From assembly GCF_001021385.1 (NCBI RefSeq), contig NZ_CP011773.1:1612001-1676000 (forward strand): a stretch of DNA of 64,000 nucleotides, read 5' to 3'. Positions 8,289-16,054 of this stretch are shown here, in pieces. Both the position numbers and the translations under genes were made by a program. The notes beneath the pieces are model-generated. The model ran no database searches, had not been told where the DNA came from, and worked only from the letters and a program-made list of their open reading frames with translations. The DNA is from Mycobacterium sp. EPa45. GTDB taxonomy: Bacteria; Actinomycetota; Actinomycetes; Mycobacteriales; Mycobacteriaceae. Within the stretch, counting starts at the first letter, position 1; every line of letters begins with the position of its first letter.

Positions 8289-9841
8289 CCGAAGTGCACG
8301 CCCTGGGCCAGCGGAAGCTCCGAGGAGTAGTTGACGGTGTTGGTGGCCCGGCGCATGTAGGCCTTCCACGAGTCCGATCCCGATTCCCGACCACCGCCGG
8401 TCTCCTTCTCGCCGCCGAACGCCCCGCCGATCTCGGCGCCCGAGGTGCCGATGTTCACGTTGGCGATACCGCAGTCCGAGCCGTCGGCGGCCAGGAAGCG
8501 CTCGGCCTCCCGGACATCGGTGGTGAAAATCGCCGATGAGAGACCCTGTGGGACAGCGTTGTTGAGCTCGATCGCGTCCTCGAGCCTGTCGTAGGTCAGC
8601 ACGTAGAGGATCGGCGCGAACGTCTCGTGGTGTACGACCTCGGTCTGGGCGGGCATGCGCACCACGGCGGGCGTGACGTAGAAGGCCTCCGTCGCCTCGT
8701 CGCCGCCGACCTGAACGCGCTCGCCGCCGATGACCTGTCCGCCGTCGGCGCGTGCCTGTTCCAGGGCTCCCACCATGTCGCGGTAGGCGGTCTCATGGAT
8801 CAGCGGCCCGACGAGCGTTCCCTCGGCCGCCGGATCACCGATCGGGAGGCTGCGGTAGGCGGCGGCGATCCGTTCGACGAGGGCGTCGGCCACCGAGCTG
8901 TGCGCGATCAGCCGCCGCAGCGTGGTGCAGCGCTGCCCCGCCGTGCCGGCCGCGGAGAAGACGATGCCTCGCACCGCCAAATCCAGGTCGGCGGAAGGGG
9001 TTACGACGGCTGCGTTGTTGCCGCCGAGTTCCAGCAGCACCCGACCGAAGCGTTGTGCCACTCGCGGGCCGACCTGGCGGCCCATCCGCACCGAGCCGGT
9101 CGCCGATATCAGCGCCACCCGGGGATCGTCGACCAGGGCTTCGCCGACCTCGCGGCCGCCCAGTACCAGCCGGCTCACCGCGGCCGGCGCGCCCACGTCG
9201 GCAGCGGCCCGCTCGATGAGAGCCTGGCACGCCATCGCCGTCAACGGCGTGAGCTCCGAGGGCTTCCAGACCACCGTGTCTCCGCACACCAGCGCCACCG
9301 CGGTGTTCCACGCCCACACCGCGACCGGAAAGTTGAATGCGGTCACCACCCCGACCACCCCGAGCGGGTGCCAGTTCTCCATCAGCCGGTGCCCCGGGCG
9401 TTCGGAGGCGATCGTTCGCCCGTACAGCTGGCGGGAGAGCCCGACGGCGAAATCGCAGATGTCGATCATCTCCTGGACCTCGCCGAGGGCCTCTGAGGTG
9501 ATCTTGCCCGCCTCGACGGTGACCAGGGTGGCCAAGTCGGCCTTGTGCTCACGCAGTAGCTCACCCAGCCGTGCCACGAGCCGGCCCCGGACCGGGGCGG
9601 GTGTGGTGCGCCACGACGAAAACGCCTGGGCGGCTAAGGCAATGGCGGTTTGCGTCTGTTCGGGTGTGGCCGCGTCGACGGTGAACAGGATGGCACCGGT
9701 CACCGGCGTGCTGGCCGGCAGCCCCTGTCCACCCGGCTCGGCGAGATCAACCTGGGCCCCGATTGCGTCGAACGCTGTGCGGACGGCGGCGCGCAGATCC
9801 GCGGCAGTGGGTAGCGAAGCGGTGGTGATCGTGGTGCTCAT
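8285..9841 (-). CDS. pcd: Aldehyde dehydrogenase, L-piperidine-6-carboxylate / aminoadipate-semialdehyde type
   Basis: A 518-residue NAD(P)-dependent aldehyde dehydrogenase of the ALDH7 type. The catalytic cysteine sits in AGQRCTTLRR, the general base in LELGGNNAAV, and the cofactor segment in GVVTAFNFPVAVW. The family oxidises 2-aminoadipate-6-semialdehyde, the product of lysine 6-aminotransferase, to 2-aminoadipate. Its ATG at 9841 overlaps the stop of the DUF1338 gene (ATGA), and lat is close by. The same genes cluster in M. tuberculosis as pcd, Rv3292, lrpA and lat. The reading frame stays open upstream to 10114, but the MSTTITT start with translational coupling is better. Confidence 0.9.
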   Translation of the reverse strand: MSTTITTASLPTAADLRAAVRTAFDAIGAQVDLAEPGGQGLPASTPVTGAILFTVDAATPEQTQTAIALAAQAFSSWRTTPAPVRGRLVARLGELLREHKADLATLVTVEAGKITSEALGEVQEMIDICDFAVGLSRQLYGRTIASERPGHRLMENWHPLGVVGVVTAFNFPVAVWAWNTAVALVCGDTVVWKPSELTPLTAMACQALIERAAADVGAPAAVSRLVLGGREVGEALVDDPRVALISATGSVRMGRQVGPRVAQRFGRVLLELGGNNAAVVTPSADLDLAVRGIVFSAAGTAGQRCTTLRRLIAHSSVADALVERIAAAYRSLPIGDPAAEGTLVGPLIHETAYRDMVGALEQARADGGQVIGGERVQVGGDEATEAFYVTPAVVRMPAQTEVVHHETFAPILYVLTYDRLEDAIELNNAVPQGLSSAIFTTDVREAERFLAADGSDCGIANVNIGTSGAEIGGAFGGEKETGGGRESGSDSWKAYMRRATNTVNYSSELPLAQGVHFG

Positions 9842-11076
9842 GCGGGGGCCTCCTGGGCGGTCGCGTCGTAGAGGTCGTAAGGGTCGTGAATAGGGCGGCC
9901 GATGATGCCGGCCATCCGCTCGATGCCGTAACCGGATTCGTCCACGACGGCGGCGGCTTCGGTGTCGGCGTCGAGATTGGACCGGAAGATCCCGGCGGCC
10001 GAGGCCGGCAGGAAGTCCTCGTAGACCACGGGCGACGTGCTGTCGCCGCGGTGGTAGTACGCCAGGCCCTGGGAGGCCATTTCGTCGTCGGAATCGGGAA
10101 AGTAGTCGGCCCATATCGACGCGGGATCCGCGTGCGCCATCGCGGCGTCATAGCGTTCGCGGCCCTTGCGGGTCAGCGCGACACCGCGGGCTTCGACCTC
10201 ACCGAAGCGCACCCGCAGCGTGCCGTCGGTGACGCTGCCGTCGGGTTCGCGGAAGCGGCGCGGCTCGGCGAGGGCGCGAAACGAGGTCTGGCGCAACAAG
10301 ACAGCGAGGCCTTCAGCCGGGGGTGGGCCCTGAATGGCGTCGATCATCGCGATCCCGCGCTCACTCATCCGCCGGTACAGGTCGTCGATGTCGAGCACGC
10401 GCGGCGTCAAGTGATTGATGTGGGTGGTGGGCACCCCGGCGATATCGGCGGCGACGGCCGAGACGGCGGTCAATTCGGCATACCAGGTCCGGTCGACCGG
10501 CTCGCGGGACAGTGCGAACGCGGCCACCGCCCGAGCCACGAAATCCTCAGCCGCAGCGGCAGCACAGCCCCCGGCAGACGCGATCTGGCGGGCGTCCGCG
10601 ATCAGCTGTGGATCGAACAGGGAGCGTCTGTCCAGGAATTCGTCGACCCGCCGGCGCAGGTCGTTGTCGAAGAACCTGCCGTCGCGGGTCGCCAGCATCG
10701 AGGTGAACACCCGAAACGGGTTGTGCGCCAGCTCGACAGCGTCTATCGGGCGAAACGCCGTGGACACCACCGGAACCGGTGAGGCAGCCTCGCGCAGGTC
10801 GTAGTAACCGACCGGATACATGCCGAAGGCGCCGAAAAGGTCTGCCACATCGGTCAATTCCGCGGGGGTCCCGACGCGGATGGCGCCGTGGCGCTCTGTG
10901 GTGACCCGATCGATCGATCCGAGCCGCTCGGCGTGCGGATGACGGGCCACGTAGTCGCGATTGACGGCCTCGCTGACTTCGACGAGGGTCGTGTAGGCAG
11001 GCACCTCGGCGCCATACATCGCGGACAGCGCGGCGGCGAAGCGCGCTCGCAACTGCCAGATTTCGACATGACTCAC
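9838..11076 (-). CDS. DUF1338 family protein, probable 2-oxoadipate dioxygenase/decarboxylase (HglS-like)
   Basis: A 412-residue protein. ERHGAIRVG (His and Arg four apart), THINHLTPRVLD, and a later FGEVEARGVALT provide a His, His, Glu set matching the metal site of the DUF1338/HglS family. HglS is known to convert 2-oxoadipate to D-2-hydroxyglutarate in lysine breakdown. The neighbours (lat, pcd) supply exactly the preceding steps, except for an aminoadipate transaminase, which is not in the window. The start is GTG at 11076; the longer open frame to 11493 runs through the divergent lrp gene. Only 30 bp separate the two starts. The substrate assignment rests on family and context. Confidence 0.82.
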   Translation of the reverse strand: MSHVEIWQLRARFAAALSAMYGAEVPAYTTLVEVSEAVNRDYVARHPHAERLGSIDRVTTERHGAIRVGTPAELTDVADLFGAFGMYPVGYYDLREAASPVPVVSTAFRPIDAVELAHNPFRVFTSMLATRDGRFFDNDLRRRVDEFLDRRSLFDPQLIADARQIASAGGCAAAAAEDFVARAVAAFALSREPVDRTWYAELTAVSAVAADIAGVPTTHINHLTPRVLDIDDLYRRMSERGIAMIDAIQGPPPAEGLAVLLRQTSFRALAEPRRFREPDGSVTDGTLRVRFGEVEARGVALTRKGRERYDAAMAHADPASIWADYFPDSDDEMASQGLAYYHRGDSTSPVVYEDFLPASAAGIFRSNLDADTEAAAVVDESGYGIERMAGIIGRPIHDPYDLYDATAQEAPA

Positions 11077-11106
11077 CAGACACCACCGCTGAGATAGTGT
11101 GCGCCC

Positions 11107-11580
11107 ATGGCGGAGAGCGCGGACGCGACGCACGGTCTCGACGAGGTTGATCGCACGCTCGTGCGTGAACTCGTCGCCGACGGCAGGGCGACGTTGGCCG
11201 AACTGGCCGCCGCCACGGGACTGTCGGTGTCGGCGGTGCAGTCGCGGGTGCGTCGGCTGGAGACCCGTCGCGTGGTGACCGGGTACAGCGCCCGGGTGAA
11301 CCCCGAGGCCTTCGGGCACATGCTGTCGGCGTTCGTGGCGATCACCCCTCTCGATCCGTCCCAACCTGATGATGCCCCCGCGCGGCTGGAACACATCGCC
11401 GAAATCGAGGCGTGCTATTCGGTGGCCGGCGAGGAGAGCTATGTGCTGTTCGTGCGCGTCCCGTCGCCGCGAGCGCTGGAGGGTCTGCTGCAACAGATCC
11501 GCACCGCCGCCAACGTGCGCACTAGAAGCACCGTCATTCTAAACACATTTTACAGCGATCGCACGTATCTACCGGAATAA
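11107..11580 (+). CDS. Lrp/AsnC-family transcriptional regulator
   Basis: A 157-residue protein with an N-terminal winged helix (DRTLVRELVADGRATLAEL then GLSVSAVQSRVRRLE) and a C-terminal RAM/Lrp ligand domain. It corresponds in position to lrpA next to lat in M. tuberculosis, which is known to respond to amino acids. Here it is transcribed with lat and divergently from the DUF1338-pcd pair, so it can control both directions of the lysine pathway. The ATG is at 11107; the 30-bp divergent gap must hold both promoters. Confidence 0.92.
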   Translation: MAESADATHGLDEVDRTLVRELVADGRATLAELAAATGLSVSAVQSRVRRLETRRVVTGYSARVNPEAFGHMLSAFVAITPLDPSQPDDAPARLEHIAEIEACYSVAGEESYVLFVRVPSPRALEGLLQQIRTAANVRTRSTVILNTFYSDRTYLPE

Positions 11581-11604
11581 ATCCGCTCTGATCACAGTTC
11601 AACG

Positions 11605-11610
11605 TAAAAT
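11605..11610 (+). promoter_or_regulatory. Putative -10 element before lat
   Basis: TAAAAT at 11605-11610 fits the mycobacterial TANNNT consensus and lies 18 bp before the lat ATG in the only AT-rich part of the 48-bp gap. ACAG (11594-11597) and CTGT (11614-11617) flank it as a short inverted repeat. No convincing -35 is seen. Confidence 0.4.
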
Positions 11611-11628
11611 ATGCTGTAGGCTCGCGGC

Positions 11629-12963
11629 ATGACGGAACTCTTGTCGCGTGCCGCCCTTGGCATCGTCGAACCGGGAAATGTCCGCACGGTTCTGGCCCGC
11701 AGCATCCTCGCCGACGGTATGGACCTCGTTCTCGACCTGGACCGGTCTGCCGGCTCCTGGCTGGTCGATGCCCGCGACGGCACGAGGTACCTCGACATGT
11801 TCACGTTCTTCGCCTCGTCGGCGTTGGGCATGAACCATCCCGCACTGGCCGACGACGCGGCGTTCCGCGCGGAACTGGCCCAAGCCGCGATCAACAAACC
11901 ATCCAACTCCGACGTCTACACCGTCCCGATGGCGCGGTTCGTCGACACATTCCGCCGGGTGCTGGGCGATCCCGCGCTGCCGCATCTGTTCTTCGTCGAC
12001 GGCGGTGCCCTCGCCGTGGAGAACGCGCTGAAAGTCGCCTTCGACTGGAAGAGTCGCCACAACGAGGCGCGGGGGATCGACCCCAACCTCGGAACCCGAG
12101 TGTTGCACCTGCGCGGCGCTTTTCACGGGCGCAGCGGATACACGTTGTCGTTGACGAACACCGATCCGATCAAGGTGGCGCGCTTCCCGAAGTTCGACTG
12201 GCCGCGGATCGATGCGCCCTATCTGCGCCCCGGAGCCGATATGGACGCGCTGGAAGCCGAATCGATCCGACAGGCCCGCGCGGCATTCGAAGCGCATCCG
12301 CACGACATCGCCTGCTTCATCGCCGAACCCATCCAGGGCGAGGGCGGTGATCGGCATTTCCGTCCGCAGTTCTTCGCCGCGATGCGCCGGCTGTGCGATT
12401 CCTACGACGCGCTGATGATTGCCGACGAGGTGCAGACCGGGTGTGGGATCACCGGCACGGCCTGGGCCTACCAACAGCTCGACTTCGCCCCCGATATCGT
12501 CGCCTTCGGCAAGAAGACCCAGGTGTGCGGCATCATGGCCGGCCGGCGCGTCGACGAGGTCGCCGACAACGTCTTCGCGGTCAGCTCGCGGATCAACTCG
12601 ACGTGGGGCGGCAACCTCGTCGACATGGTCCGCTCGCGGCGGATCCTCGAGGTCGCCGAAGCCGAGGGGCTGTTCCAGCGGGCCGCCGACGTGGGCGCCT
12701 ATCTGCTTGCCGGGCTCGAGGACCTCGCTTGTGCGTGGCCCGGCGTCATCCGGGATGTGCGCGGCCGGGGCCTGATGTGCGCGTTGCGTCTGCCGAGCGG
12801 CCAGGCCCGCGACGCGGTGCTGGGGGCGCTGTGGGACCGCGGTGTGATCATGCTCGGCAGCGGTGCCGACAGTGTGCGGTTCCGGCCCGCGCTGACTGTG
12901 TCGCGCGCTGAGATCGACCGTGCATTGGCCACCTTGAGAGAGGTATTGCCCGCGGCGGTCTAG
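11629..12963 (+). CDS. lat: L-lysine 6-aminotransferase
   Basis: A 444-residue class III PLP aminotransferase that moves the epsilon-amino group of lysine to 2-oxoglutarate. DEVQTGCGITG at about 266-276 holds the PLP-ring aspartate, and FGKKTQVCG holds the Schiff-base lysine (Lys295 or 296). The segments FVDGGALAVENALKVAFDWK and FHGRSGYTLSLTNTDP are close to mycobacterial Lat. It starts 48 bp after lrp. In M. tuberculosis lat is strongly induced in persistence models (known from the literature). Its product feeds the adjacent pcd and DUF1338 enzymes. Confidence 0.95.
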   Translation: MTELLSRAALGIVEPGNVRTVLARSILADGMDLVLDLDRSAGSWLVDARDGTRYLDMFTFFASSALGMNHPALADDAAFRAELAQAAINKPSNSDVYTVPMARFVDTFRRVLGDPALPHLFFVDGGALAVENALKVAFDWKSRHNEARGIDPNLGTRVLHLRGAFHGRSGYTLSLTNTDPIKVARFPKFDWPRIDAPYLRPGADMDALEAESIRQARAAFEAHPHDIACFIAEPIQGEGGDRHFRPQFFAAMRRLCDSYDALMIADEVQTGCGITGTAWAYQQLDFAPDIVAFGKKTQVCGIMAGRRVDEVADNVFAVSSRINSTWGGNLVDMVRSRRILEVAEAEGLFQRAADVGAYLLAGLEDLACAWPGVIRDVRGRGLMCALRLPSGQARDAVLGALWDRGVIMLGSGADSVRFRPALTVSRAEIDRALATLREVLPAAV

Positions 12964-12973
12964 CATTCTTCGG

Positions 12974-13648
12974 ATGCGGCTGCCTGCGATTCTCGGTGCG
13001 GCGGCGGTGGTGCTGACCGGGTGTGCGCACACCGTCGCAGGCAGCGCGGTGTCCAACCCCGCCCAGGGGATCACGCCGTTGCGCGCCGATGACACCGAGC
13101 AGGTGCTGATCGGCGCCGCCCAGCTGCACGACATCGTCGGCGTCAAACTGCAGACCGACGCCGACCAGACCCGGCCGATCCCCGGCTCCTCGGCCGTGCC
13201 CGCGTGCTCGGCCCTGGACGCCGCCGGGATGGCCGCATTCCTCGGCGACAAATCGCTGGGCATGCACGTCATGCTCTTCACCGACGGCGACAAGCACGAC
13301 CATGTCGTGGCCGAGGCCGTCGCGATCTATCCCGATGCGGCCGGCGCGGCGGCCCAGTTCGCCACCGGCACCAAGAACGCGAAAGCCTGCGACGGGCAAC
13401 GTGCGCTGAGCACCGGCGGAGATGCGGCATGGAAGTTCGCCGTCCCCGAGATCAACGCCGACACCGTGCGATGGAACAAGCAACAGATCGGCATTCCGTT
13501 CGATTGGACCTGTTTCGCCGAGGCGCGGCTGCGCAACAACGCGATCGTGCAGGCGATGGCCTGCCAGGGTGACGACGGCGGCCAGGTGACGGTAACCACA
13601 ATGACAGACCGGATGTCGGCGAGCGTCTGGGAACTGTCCGGCCACTGA
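12974..13648 (+). CDS. Secreted lipoprotein with PknH-like sensor domain
   Basis: A 224-residue protein with a short signal peptide and lipobox VLTGC (lipid-attached Cys at residue 17). The rest matches the extracellular sensor domain seen at the C-terminus of the mycobacterial kinase PknH and in free lipoproteins. Typical features are an LHDIVGVKL start, a CSALDAAGM segment, and conserved cysteines in KACDGQ, DWTCFAEAR and AMACQG that probably form disulfides. It starts 10 bp after lat, possibly co-transcribed. The function of free PknH-sensor lipoproteins is not established. Confidence 0.85.
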   Translation: MRLPAILGAAAVVLTGCAHTVAGSAVSNPAQGITPLRADDTEQVLIGAAQLHDIVGVKLQTDADQTRPIPGSSAVPACSALDAAGMAAFLGDKSLGMHVMLFTDGDKHDHVVAEAVAIYPDAAGAAAQFATGTKNAKACDGQRALSTGGDAAWKFAVPEINADTVRWNKQQIGIPFDWTCFAEARLRNNAIVQAMACQGDDGGQVTVTTMTDRMSASVWELSGH

Positions 13649-13674
13649 GCCCCCAATGGCCCAGCGCGCCAACG

Positions 13675-13706
13675 ACAACGGCCCAGCCGCTTGGCTGGGC
13701 CGTTGT
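13675..13706. terminator. Strong bidirectional stem-loop terminator
   Basis: ACAACGGCCCAGCC at 13675-13688 pairs over 14 bp, without mismatch, with 13693-13706 around a 4-nt loop (GCTT). It sits between the convergent lipoprotein and csbD-like genes and ends in a short T-containing run on each side. Confidence 0.85.
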
Positions 13707-13718
13707 TGAAATCGGGTA

Positions 13719-13958
13719 CTACTGGTTGGCCTTCTGGCGCTCTTCGGCGGCCTTGGCGCCCGCGCGTGCGGCTTCGGCCTCGGCCTCCTTCTGCGCGGCG
13801 TCGCGCTGGGCGTCGGCCTTGTCCTGCTGAGCCTTGCCCTCGTTGACCAGATCATTGCGACCGGCCACGGTGCCGATGGCTTCCTTGGCCTTACCCTTGA
13901 CGTCCTCGACGACGCCCTTGATGGCCTCTTCCGGTCCGCTGTTGTGGTCGTCCGACAT
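13719..13958 (-). CDS. CsbD-family small stress protein
   Basis: A 79-residue, alanine/lysine/glutamate-rich protein. The N-terminal part GVVEDVKGKAKEAIGTVAGRN then DLVNEGKAQQ is the CsbD signature, and the C-terminal 35 residues are a charged helix likely to be coiled. CsbD proteins are general-stress proteins of unknown mechanism, controlled by sigma-B/sigma-F-type factors in other Gram-positives. Here it follows the Rho_N gene by 16 bp, under a putative SigF promoter, which fits that role. Confidence 0.85.
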   Translation of the reverse strand: MSDDHNSGPEEAIKGVVEDVKGKAKEAIGTVAGRNDLVNEGKAQQDKADAQRDAAQKEAEAEAARAGAKAAEERQKANQ

Positions 13959-13974
13959 GGAATTCCCTTCGGTG

Positions 13975-14157
13975 TCAATAACTACGGATCAGTGAGATCA
14001 GTTTTTCCTTGCTCAGGCCGGAATAGCCTGAGATCCCAAGTTGCTTGGCCCTTTTCTTGAGCTCAGCGACGGTCCAGCCTTCGTAGGCGCAGGACCGGCT
14101 TGGCCGAAAAAATCGGATGTCGTCGACATCCGATCTCGCCGCAGAGGCGCTCGACAT
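13975..14157 (-). CDS. Small Rho_N/SAP-like domain protein
   Basis: A 60-residue basic protein. The C-terminal half, WTVAELKKRAKQLGISGYS then LSKEKLISLIR, is a Rho-termination-factor N-terminal / SAP-like helix-extended-loop-helix, a nucleic-acid binding fold. The N-terminal 25 residues are unmatched. AAGGGGG lies about 10 bases before the ATG. It heads the two-gene unit with csbD. Confidence 0.75.
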   Translation of the reverse strand: MSSASAARSDVDDIRFFRPSRSCAYEGWTVAELKKRAKQLGISGYSGLSKEKLISLIRSY

Positions 14158-14202
14158 CTCCTACCCCCTTTGCTGAGGTTGCTGTTCCCCCGGTGAAACT
14201 TG

Positions 14203-14228
14203 TACCCAGAGCCCGCGCGGGGCCAAAC
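14203..14228 (-). promoter_or_regulatory. Putative SigF promoter for the Rho_N-csbD unit
   Basis: On the minus strand GTTT (14228-14225), a 17-nt spacer and GGGTA (14207-14203) match the mycobacterial SigF consensus. It lies about 46 bp upstream of the ATG at 14157, a suitable distance. Confidence 0.65.
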
Positions 14229-14238
14229 ATTCGCCTGA

Positions 14239-14451
14239 CTAGCGGAACTCGTCCTGGTCGGGAGTCTCGATGACCTGGCGTTGTTCCTGCCAATCCAATT
14301 CGTTGCTCTCCAGCGGTGCGGAGCCGTCGTCGATCGGCACCCACTCGTCGGGATCGACACTGTCGGGATCGCCGGACTCCGTCACCAGGCGGTTTTGCTC
14401 GACGGCGTCGGGGACGGGCACATCGTCGGGTATCGGGTCGTGCTCGATCAT
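14239..14451 (-). CDS. Small acidic hypothetical protein
   Basis: Seventy residues, strongly acidic, beginning MIEHDPIPDDVPVPDAVEQN and ending ETPDQDEFR. No membrane segment or signal is seen. The VPVPDAVEQ stretch resembles short conserved mycobacterial proteins of unknown function. The start at 14451 is the first Met after the promoter region; the open frame continues upstream but would run through the divergent gene. Function unknown. Confidence 0.65.
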   Translation of the reverse strand: MIEHDPIPDDVPVPDAVEQNRLVTESGDPDSVDPDEWVPIDDGSAPLESNELDWQEQRQVIETPDQDEFR

Positions 14452-14461
14452 TTCACTCAAC

Positions 14462-14483
14462 TTACCCCTTGGTGTTACCCCTT
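14462..14483. repeat. Tandem direct repeat of TTACCCCTT
   Basis: TTACCCCTT occurs at 14462-14470 and again at 14475-14483, 13 bp apart, in the gap between two divergent genes. On the minus strand each copy reads AAGGGGTAA, which contains a SigF-like -10 (GGGTA). No GTTT was found at the right distance. It may be a binding site for a regulator or an alternative -10. Confidence 0.4.
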
Positions 14484-14495
14484 TGTGCCACCGCC

Positions 14496-14520
14496 GTTTC
14501 GGTGAGCCGAGGGCGGGTAT
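14496..14520 (+). promoter_or_regulatory. Putative SigF promoter for the FAD/Rieske gene
   Basis: GTTT (14496-14499), a 15-nt spacer and GGGTAT (14515-14520) fit the SigF consensus. The predicted start of transcription (about 14527) is nearly at the ATG (14530), so the mRNA would be leaderless or almost so. Confidence 0.65.
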
Positions 14521-14529
14521 CGGCTTGCC

Positions 14530-16035
14530 ATGACTTCGTTGTGGCTCGACGGCGCCGACGTGCGCCAACCCGAAATTGACGGCAGCGCAACAAGAGAGGC
14601 TCCGAATGCGGAGGTGATCGTTGTCGGCGCAGGCATCACCGGACTCGTCACTGCCGTGCTGCTGGCCCGCGCAGGCAAGCGGGTCCTCGTCGTCGAGGCT
14701 CGCACGCCCGGCGCGGTCACCACCGGCAATACCACCGCGAAAGTCAGTCTGCTGCAAGGTAGTCGGCTGTCGACGATCTCCAAGAAGCACTCGGTCGACC
14801 TGGTTCGCCAGTACGTGGAGGGTAATCGCGAAGGCCAGGCCTGGCTGGAGCACTACTGCAGGGACCGCGAGATCGATCTGCAGTACGAGGACGCCTACAG
14901 CTATGCGCAAAGCGAACGCGGCCTGTCGACTGCCCGCGCCGAACTGGAAGCAGCGCAGGCGGCCGGTCTCGGCGTGAACTGGGTCGAGCGGTTGGACGTA
15001 CCGTTCGAGTTTCGCGGCGGCGTGCGATTGGCCGAGCAGATCCAGTTCGACCCGATGCCCTTTCTCGGCGCGCTGATCAACGAATTGCATGAGCGCGGAG
15101 GGCGACTGATGGCCGGTCAGCGCGTCCATGCGGCATCCACTGCCGGCGGCCGGGTCAGCCTGAAGCTGCGCGACGCCGACGGGCGCGAGCAGGTCGCGCA
15201 GGCCGATCACTGCATCCTGGCGACCGGGACACCCATCCTGGACCGTGGCGGCTTCTTCGCCAGGCTGCACCCGAGCCGTTCCTATTGCGTGGCCTTCGAC
15301 GTACCCGGGTCGCTGCCGCGGCCGATGATGCTCTCGGTCGACCAGCCGACGCGCTCGGTGCGTTACGCACCGACCGGCGGCGGGGAGAAATTGATCGTCG
15401 GCGGCGGCGGGCACACGGTCGGGCGCAAGGACAGCGAGCGCACCTCGTACGACGAGCTCGTCGGCTGGACCAAGCGGCACTTTCCGGGTGCGCAGCCCAC
15501 CCACTACTGGTCCGCACAGGACTACGTGCCTGTCGACGAGCTTCCCTATGTCGGGCGGTTGCTTCCAGGCTCCGATCAGTTCCTGGTGGCTACCGGCTTC
15601 GCCAAGTGGGGAATGACCAATGGCGTAGCCGCCGCGCTGTTGCTGGCAAAGCGCCTCCTCGGCGGTGAGCAGGCCCGTTGGGCGTCGGCCTTCGCCAGCT
15701 GGAGTCCGCACGAACTGACCGGTCTCACGACCGCCCTGAAAATCAACATGGAGGTGGGTTGGCACTTGGCCGCGGGCTGGGTGACGCCGGTCGCCCACCG
15801 CACAGGACAGCTTCGCGAGGGCGCCGGTTCGGTCAGTGGACCGCCGTGGCACATGGTGGCGCGCAGCGTCGTCGACGGGGTCGACCGGTGCGTCTCGCCG
15901 GTGTGCACGCACCTCGGTGGCGTGCTGGAGTGGAACGACGCCGAGAAGTCGTGGGACTGTCCGTTGCACGGCTCGCGATTCGCGCCCGATGGCGCCGTCT
16001 TGGAGGGGCCGGCCACCCGCGATCTGTCGAGGTGA
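14530..16035 (+). CDS. FAD-dependent oxidoreductase with C-terminal Rieske [2Fe-2S] domain
   Basis: A 501-residue fusion. Residues about 30-400 are a DAO/GlpD-type flavoprotein (VIVVGAGITGLVTAVLLARAG, then the TGNTTAKVSLLQG segment typical of this subfamily). Residues about 425-495 are a Rieske domain with cluster ligands in VCTHLGG (Cys, His) and CPLHGS (Cys, His). Such fusions occur in stress regulons of many bacteria, but the substrate is unknown. It carries its own SigF-type promoter immediately upstream. It converges on the topoisomerase gene with a 19-bp gap. Confidence 0.9.
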   Translation: MTSLWLDGADVRQPEIDGSATREAPNAEVIVVGAGITGLVTAVLLARAGKRVLVVEARTPGAVTTGNTTAKVSLLQGSRLSTISKKHSVDLVRQYVEGNREGQAWLEHYCRDREIDLQYEDAYSYAQSERGLSTARAELEAAQAAGLGVNWVERLDVPFEFRGGVRLAEQIQFDPMPFLGALINELHERGGRLMAGQRVHAASTAGGRVSLKLRDADGREQVAQADHCILATGTPILDRGGFFARLHPSRSYCVAFDVPGSLPRPMMLSVDQPTRSVRYAPTGGGEKLIVGGGGHTVGRKDSERTSYDELVGWTKRHFPGAQPTHYWSAQDYVPVDELPYVGRLLPGSDQFLVATGFAKWGMTNGVAAALLLAKRLLGGEQARWASAFASWSPHELTGLTTALKINMEVGWHLAAGWVTPVAHRTGQLREGAGSVSGPPWHMVARSVVDGVDRCVSPVCTHLGGVLEWNDAEKSWDCPLHGSRFAPDGAVLEGPATRDLSR

Positions 16036-16054
16036 TCGCTCGCCGCGGCGGGTT

